64,000 nucleotides of DNA from contig CM048841.1 of the NCBI GenBank assembly GCA_026545765.1, positions 75,390,217-75,454,216 on the forward strand. The letters run 5' to 3'. Positions within the stretch are counted from its first letter, which is position 1. Every line of letters starts with the position of its first letter. This DNA comes from Plantago major (taxonomy: Eukaryota; Streptophyta; Magnoliopsida; Lamiales; Plantaginaceae). The position numbers were made by a program, and so were the translations under genes. The notes under the pieces are model-generated. The model searched no databases, was not told the origin of the DNA, and was given only the letters and a program-made list of their open reading frames with translations. Shown in pieces: positions 27,511 through 39,343 of the stretch.

Positions 27511-28300
27511 CATATGTTATAGTTTCAAGACCTAATATTGTAATTTTAAGCAGCAACATTATTGTTTTTACCCTCTGGTGAAATATTTATGATTTATTTT
27601 TTGCAAATGCTTTGTTATTGTTTTAAGAGGCGTTGTTATAGTTTTACAATGCATTGTTATGGTTTTAATCATCAATTTGACTGTTTTTAGCTTGTGTTGC
27701 ATGTTCGTGCTTGTTATCGTTTTAAGATGCACTGATATGGTTTTAAGCATTAATGTTACTATATTTAGCTTATGTTAAATATTTATGCATGTTATTGTTT
27801 TTAGCGAATATGTAATAGTTTTAAGACCTATTGTTGTAGTTTTAATCATCAATGTTAGTGTTTTAGCTTATGAGAAATATTTATGATTTAATTTTTTACA
27901 AATGTTTTGTTATAGTTTTAAGATGCACTGTGATAGTTTTATTTATCAATGTTACTGTTTTTAATTTGTATTGCATGTTCCTGCTTTGTCATAGTTTTAA
28001 AATGCACCGTTATGATTTTAAACATCAATGTTACTGTTTTTAGCTTGTGTTGTATGTTCCTTCTTTGTTTTTAAGCACCAATGTGATAGTTTTGATGAGA
28101 GTTGTTATGGTTTTAACCCAGTTACTGAATGTTTTAAGCAGGTGTTGATGATCATCGAGTTTGATGATATGTCTCTCAAAGGTGTCACTGTAGTGTTGAA
28201 GCAACAAACACAAGCATCAAGAGGCAGAAAAACAAATTTCACCAACGAATTTAATCGGAAAAAAAACCGATTTTAATAACTTAGTTGCATTTGTATCAAA
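27510..28300. repeat. Degenerate minisatellite-like region
   Basis: Short words GTTATTGTTTTAAG, ATCAATGTTACTGTTTTTAGC and TTGCATGTTC recur irregularly, giving a TTTTAAG-rich low-complexity region. It continues the style of the 209-bp repeats, as if the whole 27.1-28.2 kb block grew by local duplication. No coding domain recognised. Confidence 0.6.
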
Positions 28301-29846
28301 AAAACACCGACACGTTTAATGTACCTTTTTTCCTATGAGAATAGATTTTAAAACCTTTGGATGACTACATGTTTCGATATTGTAATGACAGAATGGTTCA
28401 AGTGGCTTATTTTAAGTTGTTTATTGATGTTTTAATGGCATCCCTGAAACTTTTAGACTTGTTTAATAATATTGATTTATTGATATTAGATTGTAATTTA
28501 AAACTATAACAAGCCATCTTAAGATTATCATGTTGGTCCTTAAAAGTTACAACCATCACACCATCTCTTAAAAAATTAACGAAAGAGGATAAAATTATAA
28601 TTGAAACATACAATACAGACGCATTAAAAATTAACCATCACATTATCTTTTAAAATATTAACAAAATGTGTTAAAAATATAACTGAAACTTTTAATGCTA
28701 ACAACTTAAAACCATAACGTAATCTATTAAAAGCATAACGAAAAAAGTGTGTCTCGGCAGTGTTTTAAGAAACTCGACCGGTCAGACCGTTACAATTCAA
28801 AAACCGCAAAAACCACAAAAAAAACCTTAATTTTCTCATCTTTTAGAAAAATCTTACATTTTCCAAGATTTTGGCATCATTTAACTTGTAAGTTACTAAC
28901 TAAGCGTTTATCTAACATATTTATTTATAAAGAAGTCACAGAATATCATGTTATATCAATAATTAATTACTTATTACTGTGTTAATCATCTATTGTAAAG
29001 TAAGGGTCCATTTGAATCAAGATTAACCTAATTGATACGTAAATAATATACTGTTTGATGAGTTTTACCTTCTATACCAGACACATAAAATTAGGTCAAT
29101 AATTGAAGTTTGCAATGTGCATTTGGTTTAGGACTAGTGGAAGGGGACAACATCTGGACTCTAGTTGGAATATGAATTTTAATTTCTATAAAAGGCCAGG
29201 ATAAAATTAAAGTTTTGGTAAATAAAATACTATTAATAATCAGTAAGATGGAAATAACTCAAATAAGTCAGAATATTGGTTAAGAGGACTCTGTCTAGTA
29301 GCTCGAAGTGTTAACCAAACTCCAATCATGCATATGTGGCGTGCCTGTTCATCTTTGTAGCTAGATATATAGGGCTAACTAATGTAATGGCGACTTCTAA
29401 AATAACATCAAATGGCTGACCTAACGATAAGGATAAAGTTACTCGAACAAGATATATATGAGAAATTGGCTAATCAAAATTATTTATTTGTCTTCAAACC
29501 TTTAGAGTTTGAACCTTTAGAGCACAAACTCGTATAAAAGATAAAGTGATATCAGACACAAATAAAAGAATTATTTGATTGATTAATAGTGTGATATGTT
29601 AAAGAATAGGAGTGTGAGATACAACTTAATTACACGTGTAATACGGTATAATTCGAATATAATCCATTCCATTATGAAAGGATTATGGCCAACTTATACT
29701 CCAAAACGGTATAAATGCTTGGCAACGGTTCTGGTAAATACTGTCAGCGGATTATCCAGTCAGCACCATGTTGCCTTGAGAACGGTCATGACCTTGGTGA
29801 CAGTCCTTACCTATGAAACTAACTTATGATAGGACCAGAAAGGGCT
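28300..29846. other. Intergenic, no gene seen
   Basis: AT-rich. CAGTGTTTTAAGAAACTCGACC at about 28760 resembles one end of a hAT-type MITE, but no partner end was found. Confidence 0.45.
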
Positions 29847-30658
29847 GTCACCACTAGAGCTGTAAATTGGGTTAACTTGGACCAGTCCAGCCCAGTCCAT
29901 AGAGAATCCAGTCCATGTGGACCGGATCCATCATGGACTTCACATACAAGTCACTGATCCGGATCGGATCCGGACCGGACCGGCTGGACCAAATTCTACC
30001 TTTTTCGATCCATATTCGATCCGGATCCAGTCTTTTTTTTTTTTTTTAATACAAAGCTTGATAATTTTTGGGAATTCTTCAAAACTTTATTCTAATAAGA
30101 AACCATGATAAAATAATTAAACAAGGTAATATCTTCAACGAGCTCAATTAAACATCACCATAGTCCATAAATAATATGTCAAAATGAACCACCATCCAAT
30201 ATTACATAAACATCACCATAAATAAGTCAAAGTGTACTTCATACAGTTATCAATCATCTTCCTCACAACCTCTACAAAGAAGATTAATTTCATATGCCAT
30301 TTGCAAGGTACTTGGACAAAATATTGTTTCTTGCCATGTTCCTGATCAATCATAACCTGCACAAAATGAATTGAATAAGCTAGGATTAGAATCAACTACT
30401 ACTATAACAAATACTATCCTTACCATTCTACTTCTCACATACACAACTAACAGAACGTCATGTGAAATGCATACATATCATGTATAAGCATATGGTGAAA
30501 GTTGTTACAACTAAAACATCTAGTTACAACAATTACATTTAGTTTCTTTGACACAAAAAAAAAAACTCAGAATCTTGAGTTGTAGTATCAGCATATGACA
30601 TAAATGACACGAAAAAAAAAAAAAAAAACTCAGAATCTTTGACACAATTCAACATACC

Positions 30659-31838
30659 CACTACAAGAATTACAGAACGGACGGAAGGGGCGTGATTTTA
30701 TCCGTCGTCTCATGTAACGGATCACCAAATGGGCGACGGATAGAATCCGTCGCCCGTTCTTGACACGACGGATAAAACTTATCCGTCGCTCTGTAGCGAC
30801 GGATAAGTTTATCCATCGCTACAGAGCGTTGACCAAGATTTAAAAAAAAAAAAAAAAATTTAGCGACGGATAGATCTATCCGTCGCTATATAGCGACAGA
30901 TAGATCTATCCGTCGCTATAGCCGGAAAAAAAAAAAAAAAAAAGTTAGCGACGGATAGATCAAGATCGATCCGTTTCACTAAAAAAAAAAACCATATATC
31001 TCCTCCACCACCTCCTTTCCTCCACCACTTCTCCTCCATTTCTCCTCTCCTCCTCCTCCCACCACCACCTTTCTCCTTCCACCACCTTTCTCCTCCACCA
31101 CCACCATCCACCACCACCTCCTCCACCACCATCTCCACCACCACCACCACCACCACCACCTCTCTCCTCCCACCACCATCTCCACCACCACCACCACCTC
31201 TCTCCTCCCACCACCACCACCACCACCTCTCTCCTCCCACCACCACCGCACCACCACCATCTCCACCACCACCACCTCTCTCCTCCCACCACCACCGCAC
31301 CACCACCATCTCCACCACCACCACCTCTCTCCTCCCACCACCACCGCACCACCACCATCTCCACCACCACCACCACCACCACCTCTCTCCTCCCACCACC
31401 ACCGCACCACCACCAACTCCACCACCACCACCGCACCACCACCACCACCACCCCCACCACCACCACCACCATCTCCTCCACCACCCCGCCACCACCACCT
31501 TTTCCTCTCCTCCCACCACCGCACCACCACCAATACACCACCATTGGATACCAATATAACCACTGCATTTAATACAAATGATATTTAATATAAAAATTGA
31601 ATACAAATTAATCTGAATACAAATCAATATCTCTGAATACAAATTGAATTAATCCGTGATTATCGAATATAAAAATAAAAACGGATTTTATTTTTTAAAA
31701 AATAGAAATGGGCGGATTGATAGAATCTATCCGTCGCCCCATTATCAATTTGCGGATTATCTATCAATCGCTAATCTGACGGATAGATAACTGTAGCGAC
31801 GGATCTATCCGTCGCTACAGGCCAGATTTTTTGTAGTG
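30659..31838. mobile_element. Non-autonomous CACTA element, copy 1
   Basis: Begins CACTACAAGAATTAC and ends TTTTTTGTAGTG, with target triplet ACC at 30656-30658 and 31839-31841. CACTA termini plus a 3-bp duplication are diagnostic of CMC/En-Spm. Subterminal zones carry many GCGACGGAT/ATCCGTCGC units in both orientations. The middle is a CCA-type trinucleotide tract. No transposase sequence is present. Confidence 0.92.
30995..31545. repeat. CCA/CCT trinucleotide-rich tract inside CACTA copy 1
   Basis: About 550 bp of CCACCACCACC with interspersed CTCTCTCCTCCC, arranged in higher-order units of roughly 50-60 bp around 31190-31400. It creates overlapping 200-260 residue frames of Trp, Val and Gly in all minus-strand frames. 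These are artefacts. Confidence 0.95.
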
Positions 31839-32619
31839 ACCCCATTCCCCTTAACTCAGATAAGTACAGAGATTGAAAATCGATAGAGAAACTGCTAGAG
31901 ATAAAAAATAACAAATTTTTAGACCAAAACTACTCCAACCAGCACGCTTCAGTAGAAAATCATGGTCTCAAGTTGACAACTGGGTTTGAGATGAACAAGC
32001 CAAAAAAAGAAAATAGAAATTACCTTGGATTGAGCTGGGTGAATGGTGGTGACTCCGGTATATCTTCTCCCTCCATGGTGGCAAGAAGACGAAGGGGCTC
32101 ACAGAAGAATGGGCGCAACGCGCAGTGAAGAAGAGGCGCAACTGAAGATTGGCGCAATTGAAGAGGTACAGAACAGTGAAGAAGACACAGAGGCGCAATT
32201 GAAGATTGGCTTGTTCTCCAGATGATTCCTTGAGCCATTGCAGATCCGCAGTGAAAGATCGATTCAATCAATTTAATGAAGTAGAAGAACTGAAGAAGAC
32301 ACAGTGAAGAAGAAGAAGAAGAGCGTAGTCGCCGAAGAAGAAGAGATCGATTCAAGTTTAATTCTACTATTAGGTTTCATTTAGAAAAGATCCATGGACC
32401 GGTCCGGACTCGATGGACACAAATCTGTTGGATCAAATTTAATTTATTGGCGGACCGGATCGGACTGGGATAATGTCCACGGATCGGACCCAAATCGACA
32501 GGCCTAGTCACCACCATGGGCGTCATGTCATCATAAATTAAAGTACAATGGCACAAGATTCCGAATTTTACATAAGCTTGTCTCCTGGGGTCTTCCTATA
32601 TAAACTCCTCGCGCATTAT

Positions 32620-33097
32620 TAGGGTTGTAAACGAATCAAACCGTTCGCGGGCGCTCGTGAAAAAACTCGGTCAACGTTTAGATCGTGCTCGAAATTGGTC
32701 AAGACGAGCTCGCTCGCGACTCGCGAGCATGCTCGACTCATTTTCGATCGAGCAACGATCATGAAGATGAAAAACTCGATGCTCGCGAGCAAATAACAAC
32801 AACAACAACAACAACAGAAATACTAATAATAATAATAAGTAATTATAATAATAATAATAATTATTATTATTATTATTATTATTATTTTACTAGAATAAAT
32901 GTTTTTATCCTTAATTTTTTCACGAATCGATCATTTTCGATCAGCTTGCGATCTTTTTTATAACTTGACGAACCGATCTCGATCTCAAATATGTGACGAT
33001 CGTCGATCACGAGCCGATCACGATCACAGGTCAAAATCAGACGAGCAATGATCGATTGGACTGAAAATCGGCTCGAATCGGCTCGTTTACAGCCCTA
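32620..33097. mobile_element. Non-autonomous hAT element (TAGGG type)
   Basis: Ends TAGGGTTGTAAACGAATC and inverted GGCTCGTTTACAGCCCTA. Perfect 8-bp target duplication CGCATTAT at 32612-32619 and 33098-33105. The interior is rich in GCTCG, CGATC and their inversions and holds CAA and ATT repeats (32797-32886). No coding capacity. Confidence 0.88.
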
Positions 33098-33105
33098 CGC
33101 ATTAT

Positions 33106-33636
33106 GAGGTACACATTTATTACTTCCTCAACCACCATAATTGAAAGGCCCGAAGCACGGAAGTTCAAAGTTGCTTGAATAGTTGAGCCTGATTACGACT
33201 TGTCCAGGGCAAGCCAGTCAAAAAGACTAATCCCTTACCGTTTTCTAGATATTGGTCAAGAGCTCGGGGAAGTCCCAAGCGAGCACCTTTGCAAGGATTA
33301 ACCTATTGAAAACCTGTTAATAGAACACTAAGTGGATTAGTTGGAGTTTTAGTGTGGTGACTAGTAGTATTTTATCATTTTTATACACCATTAATGTGTT
33401 GGTATTTTGAAACACAATGGTGCAGAAAACGTTATCCAACTTGGGCTTGCTTTAATATCATATTAAGTTGGGTTATTATCCATTTAAAATGTCTTGTTCT
33501 AAGGAGAAAGTTATGTTATTCAATTTATATCTTGTTTGCATGATCTTTTCACAAATGACGTGGATATTGTAATATATGTAAATTGGATATTGTAATATAT
33601 TTAAATCTGTCTGATTTTCTTGTCACCTTGTACTAA
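33106..33636. other. Intergenic, no gene seen
   Basis: No coding exon or repeat recognised. Confidence 0.5.
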
Positions 33637-33754
33637 GACTCTGTTCTCTTCGTTTGAACTGAACTAAACTAAACTGAATTATAGTATAAAAAACAACTAA
33701 GCAGAGTTGAACTGAACTGAACTGAATGAGTTTTCAGATAAAGAGAACAGAGCA
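33637..33754. mobile_element. Small MITE (GACTCTGTTCTC ends)
   Basis: GACTCTGTTCTCTTCG at the left and inverted AAGAGAACAGAGC at the right. The interior is made of AACTGAACTGAA words. Flanks TAA and TTA are compatible with Harbinger-type insertion but not identical. Confidence 0.55.
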
Positions 33755-33757
33755 TTA

Positions 33758-33929
33758 GACTTTTGAGACTTAGGCTATGTTCTCTTCGTCTGCAAACTCA
33801 TTCAGTTCAGATCAATTCATTCAGTTCAATTCTGCTTAGTTATATTTTATACTATAATTCAGTTCAGTTAAGTTCTATTCAGTTTAGTTCAATTCAGACG
33901 AAGATGACAGAGCCTAAGTCTCAAAAGTC
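33758..33929. mobile_element. Small Harbinger-like MITE, related to its left neighbour
   Basis: Inverted ends GACTTTTGAGACTTAGGC and GCCTAAGTCTCAAAAGTC match over 18 bp, with TTA at 33755-33757 and 33930-33932. Its inner ends (GTTCTCTTCGTCTG) match the element at 33637-33754, so two relatives sit side by side. Confidence 0.7.
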
Positions 33930-33932
33930 TTA

Positions 33933-34900
33933 ATGATGACCTTTATGAATACATTCGCATATTAGTGGTAAACTCCCAATGCCAACTTTAGAAACAGCCT
34001 GATAATTGTGCGGCCCATTTAGAGCATGGAAGATGGGCCCGCATGATTTGTGAAATTCTGCCAAATTATACATTTTTTGTACTTAGACCACTTTTGAGTT
34101 TGAAGTTGCTAGGAATGAAGTTATGTTATAGTTTGTCTTGATTTTGAATACACGTAGATACTCAATCTTGCCGCCGATAAATCTCAGGTGACGTTGAAGC
34201 TTGAGGAAAAGAGCACCTAAGTTTAAAGTTAACTGAACATGAGTACTTTGTATATTTTCATTAAGAAAATATTTTATAAGAAGTTACTACTTTTCTACCA
34301 AATTTCTAATGTTTTTTATATGTTCAATTTGCACATGGGACATATTTTAAATTTTATTACTTCATGTGTAAATATTTTAAATTCACTAAATAATGTTAGC
34401 TTACTCATTTAGTGTTTTAATGATCTGTCAAAGACTTCTAAGTTCTCTTAAGATCTAACAAGAGAGTATGAAATATAGGTGTGAGAAAGAGGCATTTCAA
34501 TATCACAAATGTAGCCTTTGGACTTCACCTTTGGTAGATAGAAAGTTGGATAGTGAAAAGATTGTTTACAATGCAAAGATGATCTACGTGTAGTCATTGT
34601 TTAATTACCCGAATTAATCAGTAAAAAAAGATACTAGTAACAAAACGTGCAGTTTTAAACGCGACGGCTGGAGAATAGTGATACCTTCCAACTCGTAAAC
34701 TGACTAGCAAGAAGGAAATTAGGAAGGTAAACTTTAAAAGGATGAAAGGAGAAAAGAAATAGAAAAGCATTCCTATCATAGAATTAAAGATAAACTAATA
34801 TACTACTAATATAACGTTTGGTGAGTTTGTTGTTGGGTCATGAAGTTGACACTTTCCTCCCCCAAAGCGTTCGTTACTTCAAGCCTGCCACCTTGCATAT
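33933..34900. other. Intergenic upstream of OMT copy 2
   Basis: No gene recognised. The distal part of the copy 2 promoter would lie here. Confidence 0.5.
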
Positions 34901-34907
34901 TGAATCT

Positions 34908-34914
34908 TATAAAT
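34908..34914 (+). promoter_or_regulatory. Putative TATA box of O-methyltransferase gene 2
   Basis: TATAAAT, 110 bp upstream of the start codon, at a spacing like that in copy 1. Confidence 0.55.
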
Positions 34915-35017
34915 TCAGCCTTACTTCAGACCCAATCTCACAAGGCAAAACAACTATAAACCTTCAATCTTCAGCTTACATTTTCTCTTCGCATCACCTA
35001 CTTTCCGACTTTCGACA

Positions 35018-37205
<2,188 letters not shown>

Positions 37206-37526
37206 TTTCACCAAAGCTTTCAATATATCCTGCATCAACAAATCAATGTTTCCGTTGTATTATAATATCACAAGTTATTTCTTTTGTTAGATAGATTGTA
37301 ATTGTACACATGGATAATCCATTATCATCTCTACTTTCTAAAAGTTAGTCGTATTTTCATCAACTTTTTCAGTATGTACCATAAATTACATCTAAATACA
37401 GTATGTATTTTTCAATTATCTAATATACTACTTCCATTCTTGCAATGCACATATCAAAACACATCAAATCAACAACCGTAGTAGCATTCTCATTGCCAGC
37501 TGAGCAACTGGAGCAAATTAATATTA
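37206..37526. other. 3' flank of OMT copy 2
   Basis: Presumed 3' untranslated region and short intergenic DNA. No other feature. Confidence 0.5.
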
Positions 37527-37947
37527 CTCTCTCCATCCCGGCATTCTAATCCACTTTCTTTTCGACGCAAATTTTAAGAAAGCCAATTGTTTATGTTTGT
37601 TGTTAAAGAGTGAAATAATAAAATTAAAAAAAGTATGTAAGAGAAGAGAGATAAATGATAAAGAATAAAAAAATATGAGAGATAATAGAGTTAGTGGGTG
37701 TACTTTTTTACTCCCTCAGTCCCAGAACAAATGTCATATTTGCTTTTGGGCACGGAGATTAATGTGCAATGTAAATGTTGGGGGACAAATGCACATGAGT
37801 TGTAAATGTTGCCAAAAATGAAAATGTGACATTTGTAGTGGGACATATATATAAATGGAATATGTGACATTTGTTGTGGGATAGAGGGATTACTATTTTT
37901 GGCAATCATAAAAGGAATACTGTACTAGATTAGCGGGACAAAGGGAG
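37527..37947. mobile_element. Stowaway-like MITE, outer element of a nest
   Basis: Ends CTCTCTCCATCCCGGC and inverted GCGGGACAAAGGGAG, with TA on both flanks (37525-37526 and 37948-37949). Interrupted by a second MITE at 37711-37890. Confidence 0.75.
37711..37890. mobile_element. Stowaway-like MITE nested in another
   Basis: Ends CTCCCTCAGTCCCAGAACAA and inverted TTGTTGTGGGATAGAGGGAT, TA at 37709-37710 and 37891-37892. It sits wholly inside the element at 37527-37947, so it is the younger insertion. Confidence 0.75.
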
Positions 37948-38164
37948 TAACTTTTTTTTTTTTAATATTAGATATAGTATTATAATAACTCAATTTTATG
38001 TTTTTGTAATAGTGACTTAACATAGTTGTTTAATTGCATGACAAACACAATTCACCAAGACTTTAATAGATGATAGTTGTATGCCAAAACGCCTAGGTTT
38101 TAAATGAAATTTTGGGTTTCCTACAATGTTCCAACTGGCCAATGAGGTATAGCTCAATTGGTTA

Positions 38165-38886
38165 GGCTCTATCTAGCAAAACTAGCTGAAAAGCTAGCTG
38201 GTAGCTGGTAAGCTAGCTAATTAGGGAACTGATTATCTAACTCAGAATCTAGCTGATTTTAAATGTAGGTGTTTAGCAAATTAGCTGATAAGCTAGTTGG
38301 TATTTTGTAAAATAATATAAAAGGGCATTACTCTTATTTTTATTTTCTTTAACCTTTCTCATCGTATTATTAGTCTATAGTTTTTTAAATAATAGTACAT
38401 CACATTTTGTCCAATTATTCTAATATATATTAATGTACTTTACATCGCCACTTTAATAATATCATCAAAATTATCAGAAGTTGAAAGAAATATTCGTTGA
38501 GCATTTTAACTTAATAATGAAATAAATTAGTAATTGATGTGTACTACAGATGCGGATGCATTAATCCTTATGCTAGTTGCAAACAAGTACACAAAATGTA
38601 TAACAAAGGATCCAACAATATAAAATATAAGTCAAGAATAATAAATAATAAAAACGGGTAGTTTTTCCTTCTTTTTTTTTTTTCCTAATTTAGTTCAGGG
38701 ATATTTTCGGAATGAAAAAGATAAGAAGGAGCTTCTTTTTTTAAAAAAGCTAACTTGGGTAGCTTCTTAACCAACTAGATTTTCAGCTAGCTGATTTAAG
38801 AAGCTGCGCGTTCACGTAACGAGCTTTTTATTAGTCAATGGTAAAAAAAAACTCATTGGGCTGAAAAGCTAGTGGTAAACAGAGTC
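38165..38886. mobile_element. Harbinger/Tourist-like MITE, copy C
   Basis: 722 bp. Ends GGCTCTATCTAGC and GGTAAACAGAGTC, with TTA at 38162-38164 and 38887-38889. Shares several hundred bases, in inverted orientation, with copy D at 45244-46083 (for example the stretch around AACGAGCTTTTTATTAGTCA). The sequence before it (TAGCTCAATTGGTTAG) resembles the box A of a SINE, so it may have landed in one. Confidence 0.78.
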
Positions 38887-38889
38887 TTA

Positions 38890-39343
38890 GTCTAAGGTGC
38901 AGACTATATTCTAGTGTATTCTGGTTTGGATAAATTAATTGACGTATTTATAATGATTGATGGAGTGAATGAGATATTCGTTAAATTGTTGTAATAGAAT
39001 GTGTATATTGATATTGGGAAAAAGAAAAAAAAAAAAACCAACTGATCCAATTAAATCTCCAATAAACCCGGAGTGCCGGACCAGTCGGCCAATCAATCAA
39101 GTAAAATCGAAGGGGCAAATATGTCCTCACAATGACAATAAATAAAGAATGCTACTGAAAAAAAAAAAAAAAAAAAAAAGCATATCCATTGTTCATATTT
39201 CATCACCTCTCCCACTCCACTACACAGTGGTTCAGTTTTGACTGTCGTCACTGACTGACACTTCGAGGAGCAACCTGCCAAACTAAAGCGACGACGTTGC
39301 GATCTACAATCGCCATAGCTCTTCCATTTCCTTTCTTCTCACG
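38890..39343. other. 5' flank of the ELMO gene
   Basis: Contains an A run at 39159-39179 and a likely 5' untranslated region with CT-rich words (TTCCATTTCCTTTCTTCTC) just before the start codon. No TATA box identified. Confidence 0.45.

Larger units (their letters stand above)
29855..32506. mobile_element. Non-autonomous hAT element with nested CACTA insertion
   Basis: Ends TAGAGCTGTAAATTGGG and CGACAGGCCTA, with a perfect 8-bp target duplication GTCACCAC at 29847-29854 and 32507-32514. Subterminal zones are rich in GGATCCGGACCGG-type words in both orientations. A CACTA element (30659-31838) sits inside it, so the hAT is the older insertion. The right interior has GAAGAAGACAC repeats and minus-strand frames (31968-32355) with no recognised transposase domain. 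Confidence 0.82.

Noticed and set aside
30860-31642. A 260-residue and overlapping 194-202-residue Trp/Gly/Val-rich frames on the minus strand
   Set aside because: They are translations of the CCA/CCT trinucleotide tract in CACTA copy 1, open in every frame because the repeat contains no stop words.
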